Positions 39,401 to 51,400 of a stretch of DNA of 64,000 nucleotides are shown here, in pieces (the stretch's first letter is position 1; each line of letters starts with the position of its first letter). The translations under genes and the position numbers were made by a program. The notes under the pieces are model-generated. The model did not search any database. It saw nothing but the letters and a program-made list of their open reading frames with translations, and was not told the DNA's origin. This stretch comes from Hymenolepis diminuta (taxonomy: Eukaryota > Platyhelminthes > Cestoda > Cyclophyllidea > Hymenolepididae). The DNA lies in assembly GCA_900708905.1 (NCBI GenBank), contig CAADRB010000020.1, positions 1,258,626 to 1,322,625 of the forward strand. The letters are read 5' to 3'.

Positions 39401-42400
39401 TAGTGGTGCAACGATTGTGCGTCCATTAAGATTAGTAGCTTACTTACAAGATGATCCCTCTGATCGGTGAATTGAAATTTTCCCAGACTTTGATTCTGTA
39501 TTGCCGGTCATTTCTATAAGACCGTTGCATAAAAGATTTTGACACTTTAGAATAAGAGCTAAATAGGAAGAGTGGGATTCACTCTGAGACTTGTTATTTT
39601 TAAAATTCCATTAGCAAACTCCTCTACTTAGCCATGGCTATAAGAAAATACAAATGAAAGGAAGTTGCATGATCAACCATTCAACTATATCATCTTGTCA
39701 ATAGATTTGGTGTATTGGTGGCATGAACTCATCAAGAAACACAGAGATCAAATCATGATAACGAGCCTTGGAACGTTTTATTATTGCAAAGTGAATCCTA
39801 TCCCGTAGAAAAAATTTTAATGCTCCCAACATTAAAACAAAGTAAGATACTTGACATCATAGTTCCTTTTTATTCTAATATTTGTTTCCTTGTGTCATAT
39901 CTTGCCGAAAAAATTTACCGTTTTTTGTGTTTAGACCCTTCCTAATTATTAAAACTTGTAAAAGATTTGAGAGTCAAAAACAATAATAAGTGAGAAGAAA
40001 AGAATATTCTTAATCATTTGAGGATCAAAAAAGGGCTTTCAAAAAAATTGAATTAAATAGAGAGTACACTTCGGAATTCAGAGATCGGTCTTTCTTACCA
40101 AAAAAACCAAATTACAAGGTCAAAAAATAAGTAATCTCAGTTACTACGCACAAGAATGCATCTATGATAAATTTCTACGACGTTTCTGAGAAGAATTTGA
40201 TTTGACAAGGCTCAATGAAAGCATGTCAATTGATCATGGAAATTTCTGCAGAAATACATCTAAATTCTTTCCGTTGCCTAGTTTTCATCTGATTATGGCC
40301 GGTTTTAATTTCACTGTCACAATTCAAAACCGTAATTACAACAAGTTATGCATTAAATCGCTTATTACCCGTAATTTAATATTAATTTTCCCAAATAAAT
40401 ACGAGGCACAAGAAGAGCATCTTGAAGATAGATACCTGAAATGTACAATGCAACTGTGACACAATGCTGAACGCGTATGTCTTTCAAGTCACAAGTAACA
40501 AGATCGACGCTCAACTTGCTGTAATGATTATAATTTCTATTACTGCTAGAGCTTCTTACTTTTCACCGTTTCGATCTTTGTTTAAATACCTTCTCACGAT
40601 AAAATGGCATACCCTCTTGTCTTGCCATGCGTAGTGAATACAATTTTTCGTAAAGCTATCATCAGCACAAACTACCTGCAAGAGTTTTAGGAACCTAAAA
40701 ACAAATTAAACAATCTCTACAATCGCAAATTACTCATGCCACAAATTATATTTCACTGAATTTTGTAAAAATAAATATCAAAGAACTTTTACATAAGCGT
40801 CAAAAAGTTAAATCCGGAGGTTTTGTCAAACATTTACGTGTAGGTGTATTAATGGAATGAAACGGTAAATTGCCTAGCTTTAATCATTAAACAGAGAAAA
40901 GAGTCTATGAAGTGCCGTTTAAGATTGCTCATGTACCATTTAAAATATTAATATCGATTTTCAGTCCAATGACTTCTTCACAAGCCTTTTAAGTGAAGTT
41001 TTTGCAATATCTGAAGGTCACCTAGAACAACTCCGATGAGAAAATTGTCTTTAACCATCCCCCTTGTTGACTGATTTTAACCAACGTGGCTAGCTGTCCT
41101 CGTCAGTGAATATTCACAGATAAACATTGATCATGCGACCTCTAAATTTGAATACGTATACGTCAATCACTGCGCTGCTAACTTGTATCTGTATTCCTCA
41201 AATATGTAAATGAACTTAGAGAAGCTACTTTAGATCTGGGTTAGACAAATTTTAGTAGGGATATGCCGACGTTTGGTAGCTAAATCTAAAATGTCAAGTC
41301 GTTCGTTAAGAGGTCGCAATTTCCTCAATTAAACCCATGACCTCAAAGGTGAACGAATGAGGGAGAGGTCAATTGAACGTTGCTGCGCATTACATATTCA
41401 TTGACCTGCTACCATCTAAAAAAATTCATCTTGAAAAAAATGAAAAATTTTAATTAGCAGGCAAAGTTAAATGATACTTCATATAAGAATTTCTTGGTCA
41501 ACTTTTGAAGGTATAAATACTCTAATTTAATTAAGTTTTGTAGTAAATTAAAAAAAGGCACAATAGAGAATTACATTAGGGCAGATAATTATCATCAAAC
41601 CAAATGTGATCATTTGCGTGAAATATCAATAAACTGGGCAATATAGTTCATATTTATCATCTTGTTCTTCCCAAAAAAACCATTGTCTAAATGACCGCTA
41701 AATATTCCCACGGGTCTAGACCCACGATCTGGACTGAAATTTATTCAATTGCTAAGCTGTAAATTAGGTGTGCGATTAGCATGCACAAATAAAAAAGCTT
41801 AATTTAAAATTGAAACTTCTAGGGCAGTTAACTCTTGTTGAAAAATGTAAAGCGAGAGAGGGAGATCTGCAGATGTTACGCTCTAAGTGAGAGCAAGAAT
41901 TTATAGATGTCACGTAAGCAGTTCTGCGTGAAACAATTCAAATCCTGCACAATTTTCAAAGTCTAATTTGCCTGTTTGCTTATTTATTTATTTATTGGCG
42001 TTTATAGAAATTGGCGTTAAGGACAAGCACATTTCTCATGAAATTAAATAATTCATATTTTTAAAATTTGTTTTCCGCTATATTTGCCATGATCAGTTTA
42101 TCAAAATTTGAACTTACCCAACTTTTAAAATGAAAATTATACTAATTTGGACTTAAAACGCATTTACAAATAAGATAAAAATTATTCCAAATTATTAATA
42201 ATGGTAATTATTATTATGGAATATTTAGAGGATATCTAAATACGAGAAGTTATAACAAAATGAGAAAAGGTATGGCTTACATAACAGTTATACAACAGTT
42301 TGTTCTGATCCTTTTCTGCTTCCTAACCTTATGGCACTCTAGTGAGATTTTTCCCCACAATATCAGCACCATTGGACGGAGCACGTAATTTTCTAAATTC

Positions 42401-45400
42401 CGGTTGGCTGAAGAGAAGCCAATGACGTGATCGTAGTACGTGTGCAATCCCTTCTGAATACTGCTTTCTGTCGGCTAGTTTGACCACATTTACGTTAAAC
42501 ATATAAATCTAGAAACTTCAGTAATTAGTACGATATGAAGCTTTCATAACATATGTAGCAATTTGTAGACTGTATCAGTTTCCTCCGATAGTGTTCTTTA
42601 CTAACGAAAAACTTACTGAATTAGAACCTTCTAAAAATGTCTCATGTCGAAATAAAAAGGTTAGTTTATATTTGAAGCTAGAGAATTTCAGAAATAGAGG
42701 CTTAAATTCAAAATACTGCTGTCAGTTGTATTCCTTCACTTTCATTTTAAAAAATATTTTATCCTTGATAATAGAATTTAATATCAAAATCGTTGTTCAG
42801 TAAAGGAGGCATCAATATTAAGTTAAAGCAAGAAGTAGATTCAAACTCATCTCTCGTAGTTTAAAATGAGAGAACCTATTACCATATGCTATTGTATGAC
42901 AAATGTGAGAATCGAAATCCCATAATTTCAAGAGGACCTACTTCTCAAACCTCAAACTTCAAAAAATCGTACTTTCCTAGCTTCAATTTGATGCCATCTT
43001 AAAATTGTTAGTTTAATTTGAAGAAAAGGTTGATATAATATTTGTGTTATCTGCATAATTTGGAAGAAAAAATGTATAAAATTTACCAAATTGAGAGAAA
43101 ATTGGTATATGGAATTATTATATTAAAGAGCATAAAGCCTTTCGATATCTCGTTACCCTTCTTGGATTGAACTGTGTGAGAAATGAGATTCAGTTAGAGT
43201 TTGATGTGAAAGGAAATTCAGAGTTAGTTTCGTTTCTAATTTTATGACATATTTTAAAAGTAGTTTTAAAAAGAAGGCCGACATTTTCATTTGCACAAGA
43301 TTTAAAGATAGGATGTGTTGGCGCCACTCCGAAATCTAGGGGATGGCATCATAATTAATAAATAGAATTCTGACTATTTTCAATTATAAATTGCCTTATA
43401 AATTAAGACCGAAAATCATCGTTAAAATTGCCTTAATATAAGAAAATAAGGTCCATTTAAAAGAATTTATTAGCTATCTTTATTCCTGTTGTAAATTGTT
43501 ATGGCCTTTGCAAGCGCGATTGATGTTCTTTGGAACAATAAACAAATTGTAAAAAGATCCCTTATTGCTTTTCTATTAGTGGTGCAGTTCGAATGGAACC
43601 ATACTGAGAATCTCCAATAGGCTGTTAAACTGTATTAGAGTAAATTCCATTCTACAGTGATGAGCGCCACTTGTACGTTGGCTGTGTTCACCGGTAAAGA
43701 ATTGGATTAAACCAATGAATATTTAATTTCCCAGTAGAAGGTAATCTCTTCCACTGTAATATAATTCATTATAAAAAATGCTAAGTGGCAAATCAGTGCA
43801 GTGGGATCAAAGAACACCGCCCAACTATTACACCTGACTGAATATTCAAGCACGTGATGGTAATATCAGTGATCTCATTTTAAGTAAATATTTTGGATAT
43901 ACATTGCTAAACTATTCCTTTTCTTCACATGAATAGAATAATTCTTGGAAGTAAAGAGGGGATAGTTGTCAACCCAAATAGCAATATCATTCTAAATACA
44001 TAGAGAAATTGTCAAAAATCCGACAAGAATAGCTCAAGCCCGCAAAGTATAGACAAGAGATGAGCAAATCACATTCGTATGGTCTCTCGGGGGGGTCTAT
44101 AAGTCAAATCAAAATGCACATGCATACTGCCTCGCATGACTAGACAACTAGACGAGACAAAACCCTCTCTTGTCCAGACAGTAGATTGACCTTCAAATTT
44201 TTATTATATGAGAAGGCTTTTATGCCTATGGGTGTTCTCTGCTTCATTTATAAAGCGTGTTGAGGTATCTAAACAGTTGGCATCTTTGCCTCCTGATTAA
44301 TTGTATTTCTAACAGTTATACTATCAGAAATTATCACTCATTAAGTAAGTATTATATGAAACGAACACAAAAATCAAATGAAGAAAGACTCTTAGATACC
44401 TTGATTTTACTCTCATTGTCCTTTTAAGCTCCTTAATATTATCATTTATTATTAAATACGCATGATAAAAAATGATCCGTAAATGTGCGCATTACAAACA
44501 CAATTTGGACATAGAGATGCACAGCTTTAAATACTATAGTTACCAAATATGTCCTTGAGAGTATGATTATCTCTAGGCTTAATCTTCAGTCTGTTTTTAA
44601 CGTCTTCTGGATGCGTAAGGAGTTCATTTATATTGAAAAATGAAGATCTGAATATCCTTGTAGTTTCATGATCTCATATTTCACGATACAGCTCTAAGTT
44701 GTCTTACGCCGAGAGGAAGCTAACATTTGAAAATGCTTAAGTACAACGAATTTGTGATCGGGCCACTCTCATCCTCATTTTAGTAGTGTTAGTCGGTAGA
44801 AGCGATTACACACAGCTTTGAAATAAGATAAAACTTTGATAAAACAAGTGCACCCCTAAAATATCACAAATTCATCTACCTAACGTTGTCGTCTTCAAGG
44901 TTCACTTATCAGGTTGCCTTAATAATGCTCTGCACAATTAATTTTAACAAAATGAAAAGATCGGACCAGGTCACAATAAATGTAAATCGCGAATTCGTTC
45001 AGCTTCTTGAATAACTTTGTTAGGTAAAAATGAATTATTTATATCTAAGATTAATTAAATTAACAATTTAATGTTGATTAATTATGAAATTTGTCTATGT
45101 ATGTAAGTATGCATGGTCGTTGTTTTGCATAATTTCCGAGAGAAGACTACCATTTAAGCGATCACGAGCAATATTTAAATTCTGAATTTATGTCCTGTTA
45201 ATAAAAACTGTAAAAGAAATTATGTTTAGATAAACTTGGGTCCACCAGCTCGATCAGTTTAATAATCAGAAACTGGAACAAGGAAGATGGTGGTGAATAG
45301 ATGTAATTTTCCGCAAAGAAGAGCAAACCACTTACCCTATTCCCAAAACATACACCTGGTAAACTATATCGATTAAATTTTTGAAATTTGGTGTCCTGTT

Positions 45401-48400
45401 AGATCAAGATTGCGAGGGACTTTCTATTACATTTTGATTTTAATTTAACAGGTCATCTCAACTAAATATTTGTCTGACGGCAGAATAAGAATAAAATGCA
45501 ATATCATCGATTTCTGGTGATGTTATTTCCTGACATGTATGTTCATTTTGGGTGAACACAGCTTACGGAGCTCTGCTAACTAATATATTTTTGGCTATCT
45601 AATCTTTGGTAAGATAAGGTTGTAGAGTGCAGATTATCACATAAGATCATTTGCCTTCTTAGCAATTGAAGGGTTAAGACCGACACCTCTTGATTAAATG
45701 ATACCGACCAATGAGCACTGCACTTCGCAAACAAGCATTTGCTGAAATCCAGGGAACAAATCGCGAAATTTGAATTTTGGAACATGACCCGCCCAGTTGG
45801 TAAATACTGTACAAGCTGAGTATGAAAGTCAAATGATTTAAGACTCTCTGATGGCCTGACGTTGCTCCCTGTATCTTTCTTGATCCCCTACCTTCTACCA
45901 TTTTTTGGACTTACTGTTATTCAATGTCAGTTGCTTCCCACAAGTAAAAAGTGTAAATCCTTTTTGTATCACTATGGTAGTAATAATAACAACATCGGAT
46001 TGTATTCATTCTTAAATAACACACGAATCCAGAATAATGTGACAAAAAATAACACTACTGTTTCAGCCAAGAAGGTATGTAATAGTTTACCGACAGGTAA
46101 AAATCGGTGCGAACACAAATCAGCAATAATTCGTGTGGACGTGCGAAGCATATGAAAATTATACAATAATATATTAGCATAATAATGAAATTTGCTATAT
46201 TCCAAGGTTATATTAAAATTCGTTCTGAAAAATCCAAATAATGATAATAAGCATTATAACAAAGATTATCGTGTAAGGATAAATATGAACGTAGTTTGTG
46301 CATATATTAACCTCTCAGACGTCAGAGGAGAATTTTGGTCAAATCATTTCGGGTTTGATTTCCGGTCGCTTTAAATCTTACAAAAGAGAAGGTAGTTGAA
46401 TTGCCATTTATTAATAGTACTGCTCATTTCTCGAACGCCCATAAGTCCTGTTAACTTAAACATCTCCATGTCGGATGCAACAAAATGAAATTGGCCATGT
46501 GACCACTTTTCTTATATTTTTTTCCTATCAGATGTATGCCATAGCGTAATTATTTCAAATTTGTGGCTGCTTAACAAAATGAAGAGAATAAGCTTCCATA
46601 TATATAAATTCCTGAACTATACCAAAGCTGAAAAGAATATCAAAATAAAGAACAGATTACGATGAATCCTATCAGAGCCCTCTCTTCAGTGTAATAATAC
46701 TCGAAAGCTATGCATTTTGTTGCCAAACTTGACTACCATCTTTAAGTAAATATACTTATTATAACACTAAATTGTCATTTTCAGTGTTGGCCTTGCATTC
46801 AAATGTGAGTCTCTCCAAAGCTTTTTGTACAAGGTACAGCACACATTAATCGGAGATAACTAGTGAAGCAGCATATCCCTACAATTTTCTCATTGATATC
46901 CTCACGGAAAGAGGTATGCATCCGCTTTTCCGAAAAGCACATTGCAAAAATGTTTATAAATAAACGGATAAGTTAATCAAATTGTTGAGCAACAAGAATT
47001 GGCCTACGCCACCTAATAACTCTATAATTCTCAAGTTGAGTGAAGCGCCATCGCCGAAGCTTTTATAATTGGTCGATTCGGGATATAAATTTTCCCCCAT
47101 TGTTCAAATTGGTTTGTAAAGTGCAAATTAACATAATACAAGCGAATGCAAACCTTCGCTTTAGCAAAATAGAATACTCTCGAAAAAACTGTAGGCAATA
47201 GGAACTTATGAGACAAGGACCCACCAATAATAATCACAGCTAAATTCTTTGTTGTAATTAGGAAAAGTACTGATTTCACAAATGGTTAATAAGTGCTTTT
47301 TTTTTGAAAAAATACACATCTCCCTTGGTTAAAGTTTTGAAATTTAAAATCAACTGGTGTAACTGCCAAATGAATGATATTTTCTCAATTTTATTTTGCT
47401 GATTTCCGACGAATTAGCTCAATTAAGGTAGATTTGAATTTACAATACATAAGGTGGATCAAAAAACGACTTTTAAGAAATCGTTGTTTTACTACAGCGC
47501 ATATTGATTAACATTTTCCCACCCTCCTGCTCTAGATATGAAGCATATAACTTATAAAAGTAAATGTTCTGTATCACCAGGCTTTGTAATAATTGGTCTG
47601 TGTTCCATCCAATTCAGTGTGACTTACCGTGTCGTACGTTTTTGATGATAGACGTACGAGTCTTTGGAAGGGAAAAGGAAGTCCCTGAACGTTGCCAGCT
47701 CATATAACGCCCCTTGTCAATTTTCCTTTCCCCTCACTGTTTCTTATATTTGTTGAGTAAAATTTGGCTTCTCATACACTCTTCCTTCTCACATTTGTAT
47801 GAATCAGACACCGGGTATTTGCTTAATTATCAATTAAATGCCTCTCAGCCTCTCAGTTACCAACTACATTTATGGGCGCTCTAGTCTACACTTGAATTTT
47901 TCCTCCATGTGAGGAGAACATCACATGTCAACTACTGCGCCTAGTTATAAAACTAGATGCAGATACCAAAGCAATACTTAGTCTTGAAAATACAGTTCTT
48001 CAAACTGTGTGCTTCTGGTACTGTTTCTGACAAAAGTGCAAGGGTTTTAAAATGATCAATCAAAAGTTTTGAGCTGAAGCTTTATAGAAATTCAGGCATT
48101 TATCTTAATGAATGGAAAAACAGGAGCTTACTAATTTACAAATTTAAATAAAAAAGTATATATCTAGAAGAAAACAAATCCATAAAACTATACTGAAACT
48201 TACTTTGTTGAGAGAGTTCTTGGGCACTACATTGATCCGGTTCTGATTTGATTTCATCAGATACTACAATTTCCACCAGGAGGGTTGTCAGTTTGCCATC
48301 AGTGCTCTCTTGAATTCCTTTGACACTACGCTCTTCAAAGTCGGTATTTCTGTTGAGCAAATTGAAAGGTTGTTCGAGAGGATGCAGTTCAATTTGTTCC

Positions 48401-51400
48401 GGTAGAAGGTATTTAGCAGGATGTGTTATTAGTTGAAGATTAACTGCGAAATAATCGGTGGTATCAAGATCATTGATGCCTTCAAAATTGAGTTCTAATG
48501 GAGAAATAGGTGATTGCAGAATGAAGACTGCTTCAGCACTCGTCGATAGACTCTCAATATCTTTTGAAATCTCTGCTTCCAAAATCGAGTCCGTAGATTC
48601 TGAAATTGCAGGTTCCTGACCTAGTGCTGCTTTTACTTCAATCCGCTCAGACTGAGTTGCTATTCCTAAGCCTTCATCGACAACTTCAGCCATCGAATTC
48701 AACGCATCAACTTCAACAAACAACACAGACATTTCTGATGATCCTGCCTGCCTTGACTGCTCTACAAAGAGTTGTTTATTTTCAGTGGAAGGGCAGTCAA
48801 ATTGTAGAACTGAAATTGCACCTTCTACGATATTTCTGTGGTCGATGGGTTGCATTTCTGATTTTGGCATTTCGGTGGGTTCCTCCCTAATATTCAAATC
48901 ATCCGATTTCTCAAATTCTCCTTCTTTTGTCTGTTCTGTTCCGTAATGCAGTTGTTCCTCAGTTGCGGCTATTGATTCCATAATTTCCTTAGGTTCCACT
49001 TCCATTATCTCTTCACTAAAGCCTGGTACGATTTCTGATGATCCTGCCTGTTGGTTGTCGTCCATTGTCAGATCACTGAAAGATGGCTTTATATCTGAAT
49101 CAGCAGGTGCGGCTTTGATATCTTCAAAAGCTTCACTTTTGTTTACAGCCAATTCAATATTCAATTCCGCTGATAAGGCCACCCCTTCAGTGCTGTAGAA
49201 TGCGCTTGACATTTCAGAAGTTCCAGCTTGGTGACCTTCACTGACTGTCATGTCACTTGCATGAGGGACTAACTTGTCGTCAAAATGAACACTGCTTTCT
49301 AATTCACCTATCTGAATTTGATCTTTCATAGGTTCTATCCGACCGGCTAATTCAACATTTGATTCATCCTTGGACGTCAATTCTTCCTCCAAATCTGATG
49401 CATGTGTGTGTTCAGTTTCATAAGACAAGTGCTGAGTATTGAATTCAGTCTGTTGCAAAATAATGTTGATATCTTCAATGGATTTTACGAAATCAACTGC
49501 AAATTTGCTTTCCTCATTTGTTATATCTCCTATTTCTAATTGCTCTTCACTATGAACGAAAACAGCAGATTCGTCAATCTTATCAAACGCACTGGATTTT
49601 TCGGATAAACCGACCTGCTTCATTTCGTCTATCTGCAGAGATGCTTTACTTAAATTTGTGGATGTTTGATAATTTAAAACTGATTCGACCTCTTTTGCTA
49701 GAGCTTGGTTCTTCATCGGTTCCAGTTGAGATTTAAGATTAATTGGAGAATCGAAGTTTGAACTAAATTCTGCGGATGATTCATCGGTTATTTCATCAGC
49801 ACCCTCGTGACCAATATTTACTTTTGATACCTCAGAAACTGACTCCATGTTCTTCTGAATTAGTTCTTCAATTAGTTTAGGTTCCAACTGAATTTGATCC
49901 CTTGAAGATTCTTCTTGAGCATATAGATTTTTGCAAAGTGTCTCTTGTTCCAATGGCTTACCTAGAATCTGCTCGAAATCCGTTCTGTTGTCTTTTAGCC
50001 ATACATTATCTTGTATCACTTTACTGGCCGTGTCATCAATCGAGATCTGATCATGAAACTGGTTTTCTTCAACAATTGGACTTAGAGAAATGTCAGGATT
50101 CTTCGTATTTTCTTGAACACATTCAAGAAGATTGCCATGCATTTGAACAGATCCTAAATTAAAACACAACGTTCTCTGATCACCTTGAGATCCGGTGATA
50201 TTTTTCTCCGTCCTTTTTTCTTCAAATTCAGATACTAGTTCTTGCAATCCAGCCTTTTGATCATCGTTTAATAAGGCACCGACAATCGAATGTACTATAT
50301 TAACGTTTACTGATAAGGGTTCTGCGTTTTCGGTAAGCTGGATCTCTTCTGATATAGATTTATGGGATGAACCATCTTCCGCCTTATCAAACGCTGTTGA
50401 TATCTCCAACGAACCACATTTTCCGTTTTCATCTAGTAATTGAGCAGTGCCTTTCGCTGAGATATCCTGTATTTGTGTTGGGGTTTCAGTTTCTTCGACT
50501 AGGTGTTGGCCAGTAAATGGTTCCCTTTCTGCGTTGATAATTTGAATTGATTCATAAGTTTTTTCTGGTAGTTCAGAAGATGCTTCCGCGGTGTCTTCTA
50601 ATATTTTTTCAGTTTCTATTTTCAGATCTTCGATTATTTGCGAAGCTAAATTTGAATGTTCTATAGATTCGTCTGCTATTTCATCTTCAATGACGGAACC
50701 ATCATTTGAGGTTTTACCATCAGAATAATCATCACCAAATACAATGATCTCTTCAGTATCATTGAATCGAACACTTGGTCTTTGACTACTCTCCGTCTTG
50801 ACAAAATCTTCTGTCAGTAGCAGTGATTCAACACTTCGATCAAATTCACTAGAGATTTCGAAAGCTCCATCTTGTTGCTTTTCATCTAACGAGACAATAT
50901 TTTGCGAATCTTCTTCATCGGTGATATGATATCGTATCAGTGTTTCATTCACCCCAGCTTCGTGTTCGGTAGATAGCGGTTCCATCTTTGGTCGAAATTC
51001 TAGTCCTGACATCTCCTCTTCTTCGAGTTTTAGAGGTGATTCAAGACTCTGATGGAAAGAATTTGTCGGCTCCATTCGCATGGGATCATAGAAGAGGTCA
51101 TCGTTCAGGGAAGTATCCTCCTCAGCAGATAGATAGCACGCTTCTGATGTTCGACTCGAACTAGACGATGACAAATGACGCAGTTTCTCTTCAATTTTTT
51201 CAGTGCCGATTCCCTGAATAAGTGGATTCAAGGTAACAGATGCTGAAATATCTGCATAATTGCCTGACTCGTCTTTTACAATAAGTGGACACAAATTTAT
51301 AGGTGTAAGATCACTGTAAATAGGTAGGTTAGATTGATAAGAATTCATGACAGTGGAGATGGTTAAAACCTCTTTATAGGTAAATGGAATGAATGTAAGG

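Larger units (their letters stand above)
38555..47627 (-). other. large intron
   Basis: A 9.1 kb AT-rich stretch. A pyrimidine-rich tract lies at 38640-38725, just upstream of the possible start exon. Two copies of repeat R1 occur at 44330-44440 and 45660-45990. I found no exon with convincing borders and coding sense in it. Confidence 0.5.

Noticed and set aside
40202..40459. Plus-strand 85-codon open frame
   Set aside because: AT-rich composition, no splice borders, no domain-like pattern.
45862..46155. Plus-strand 97-codon open frame with a hydrophobic start
   Set aside because: It begins inside a dispersed repeat and the frame is not preserved in other copies.
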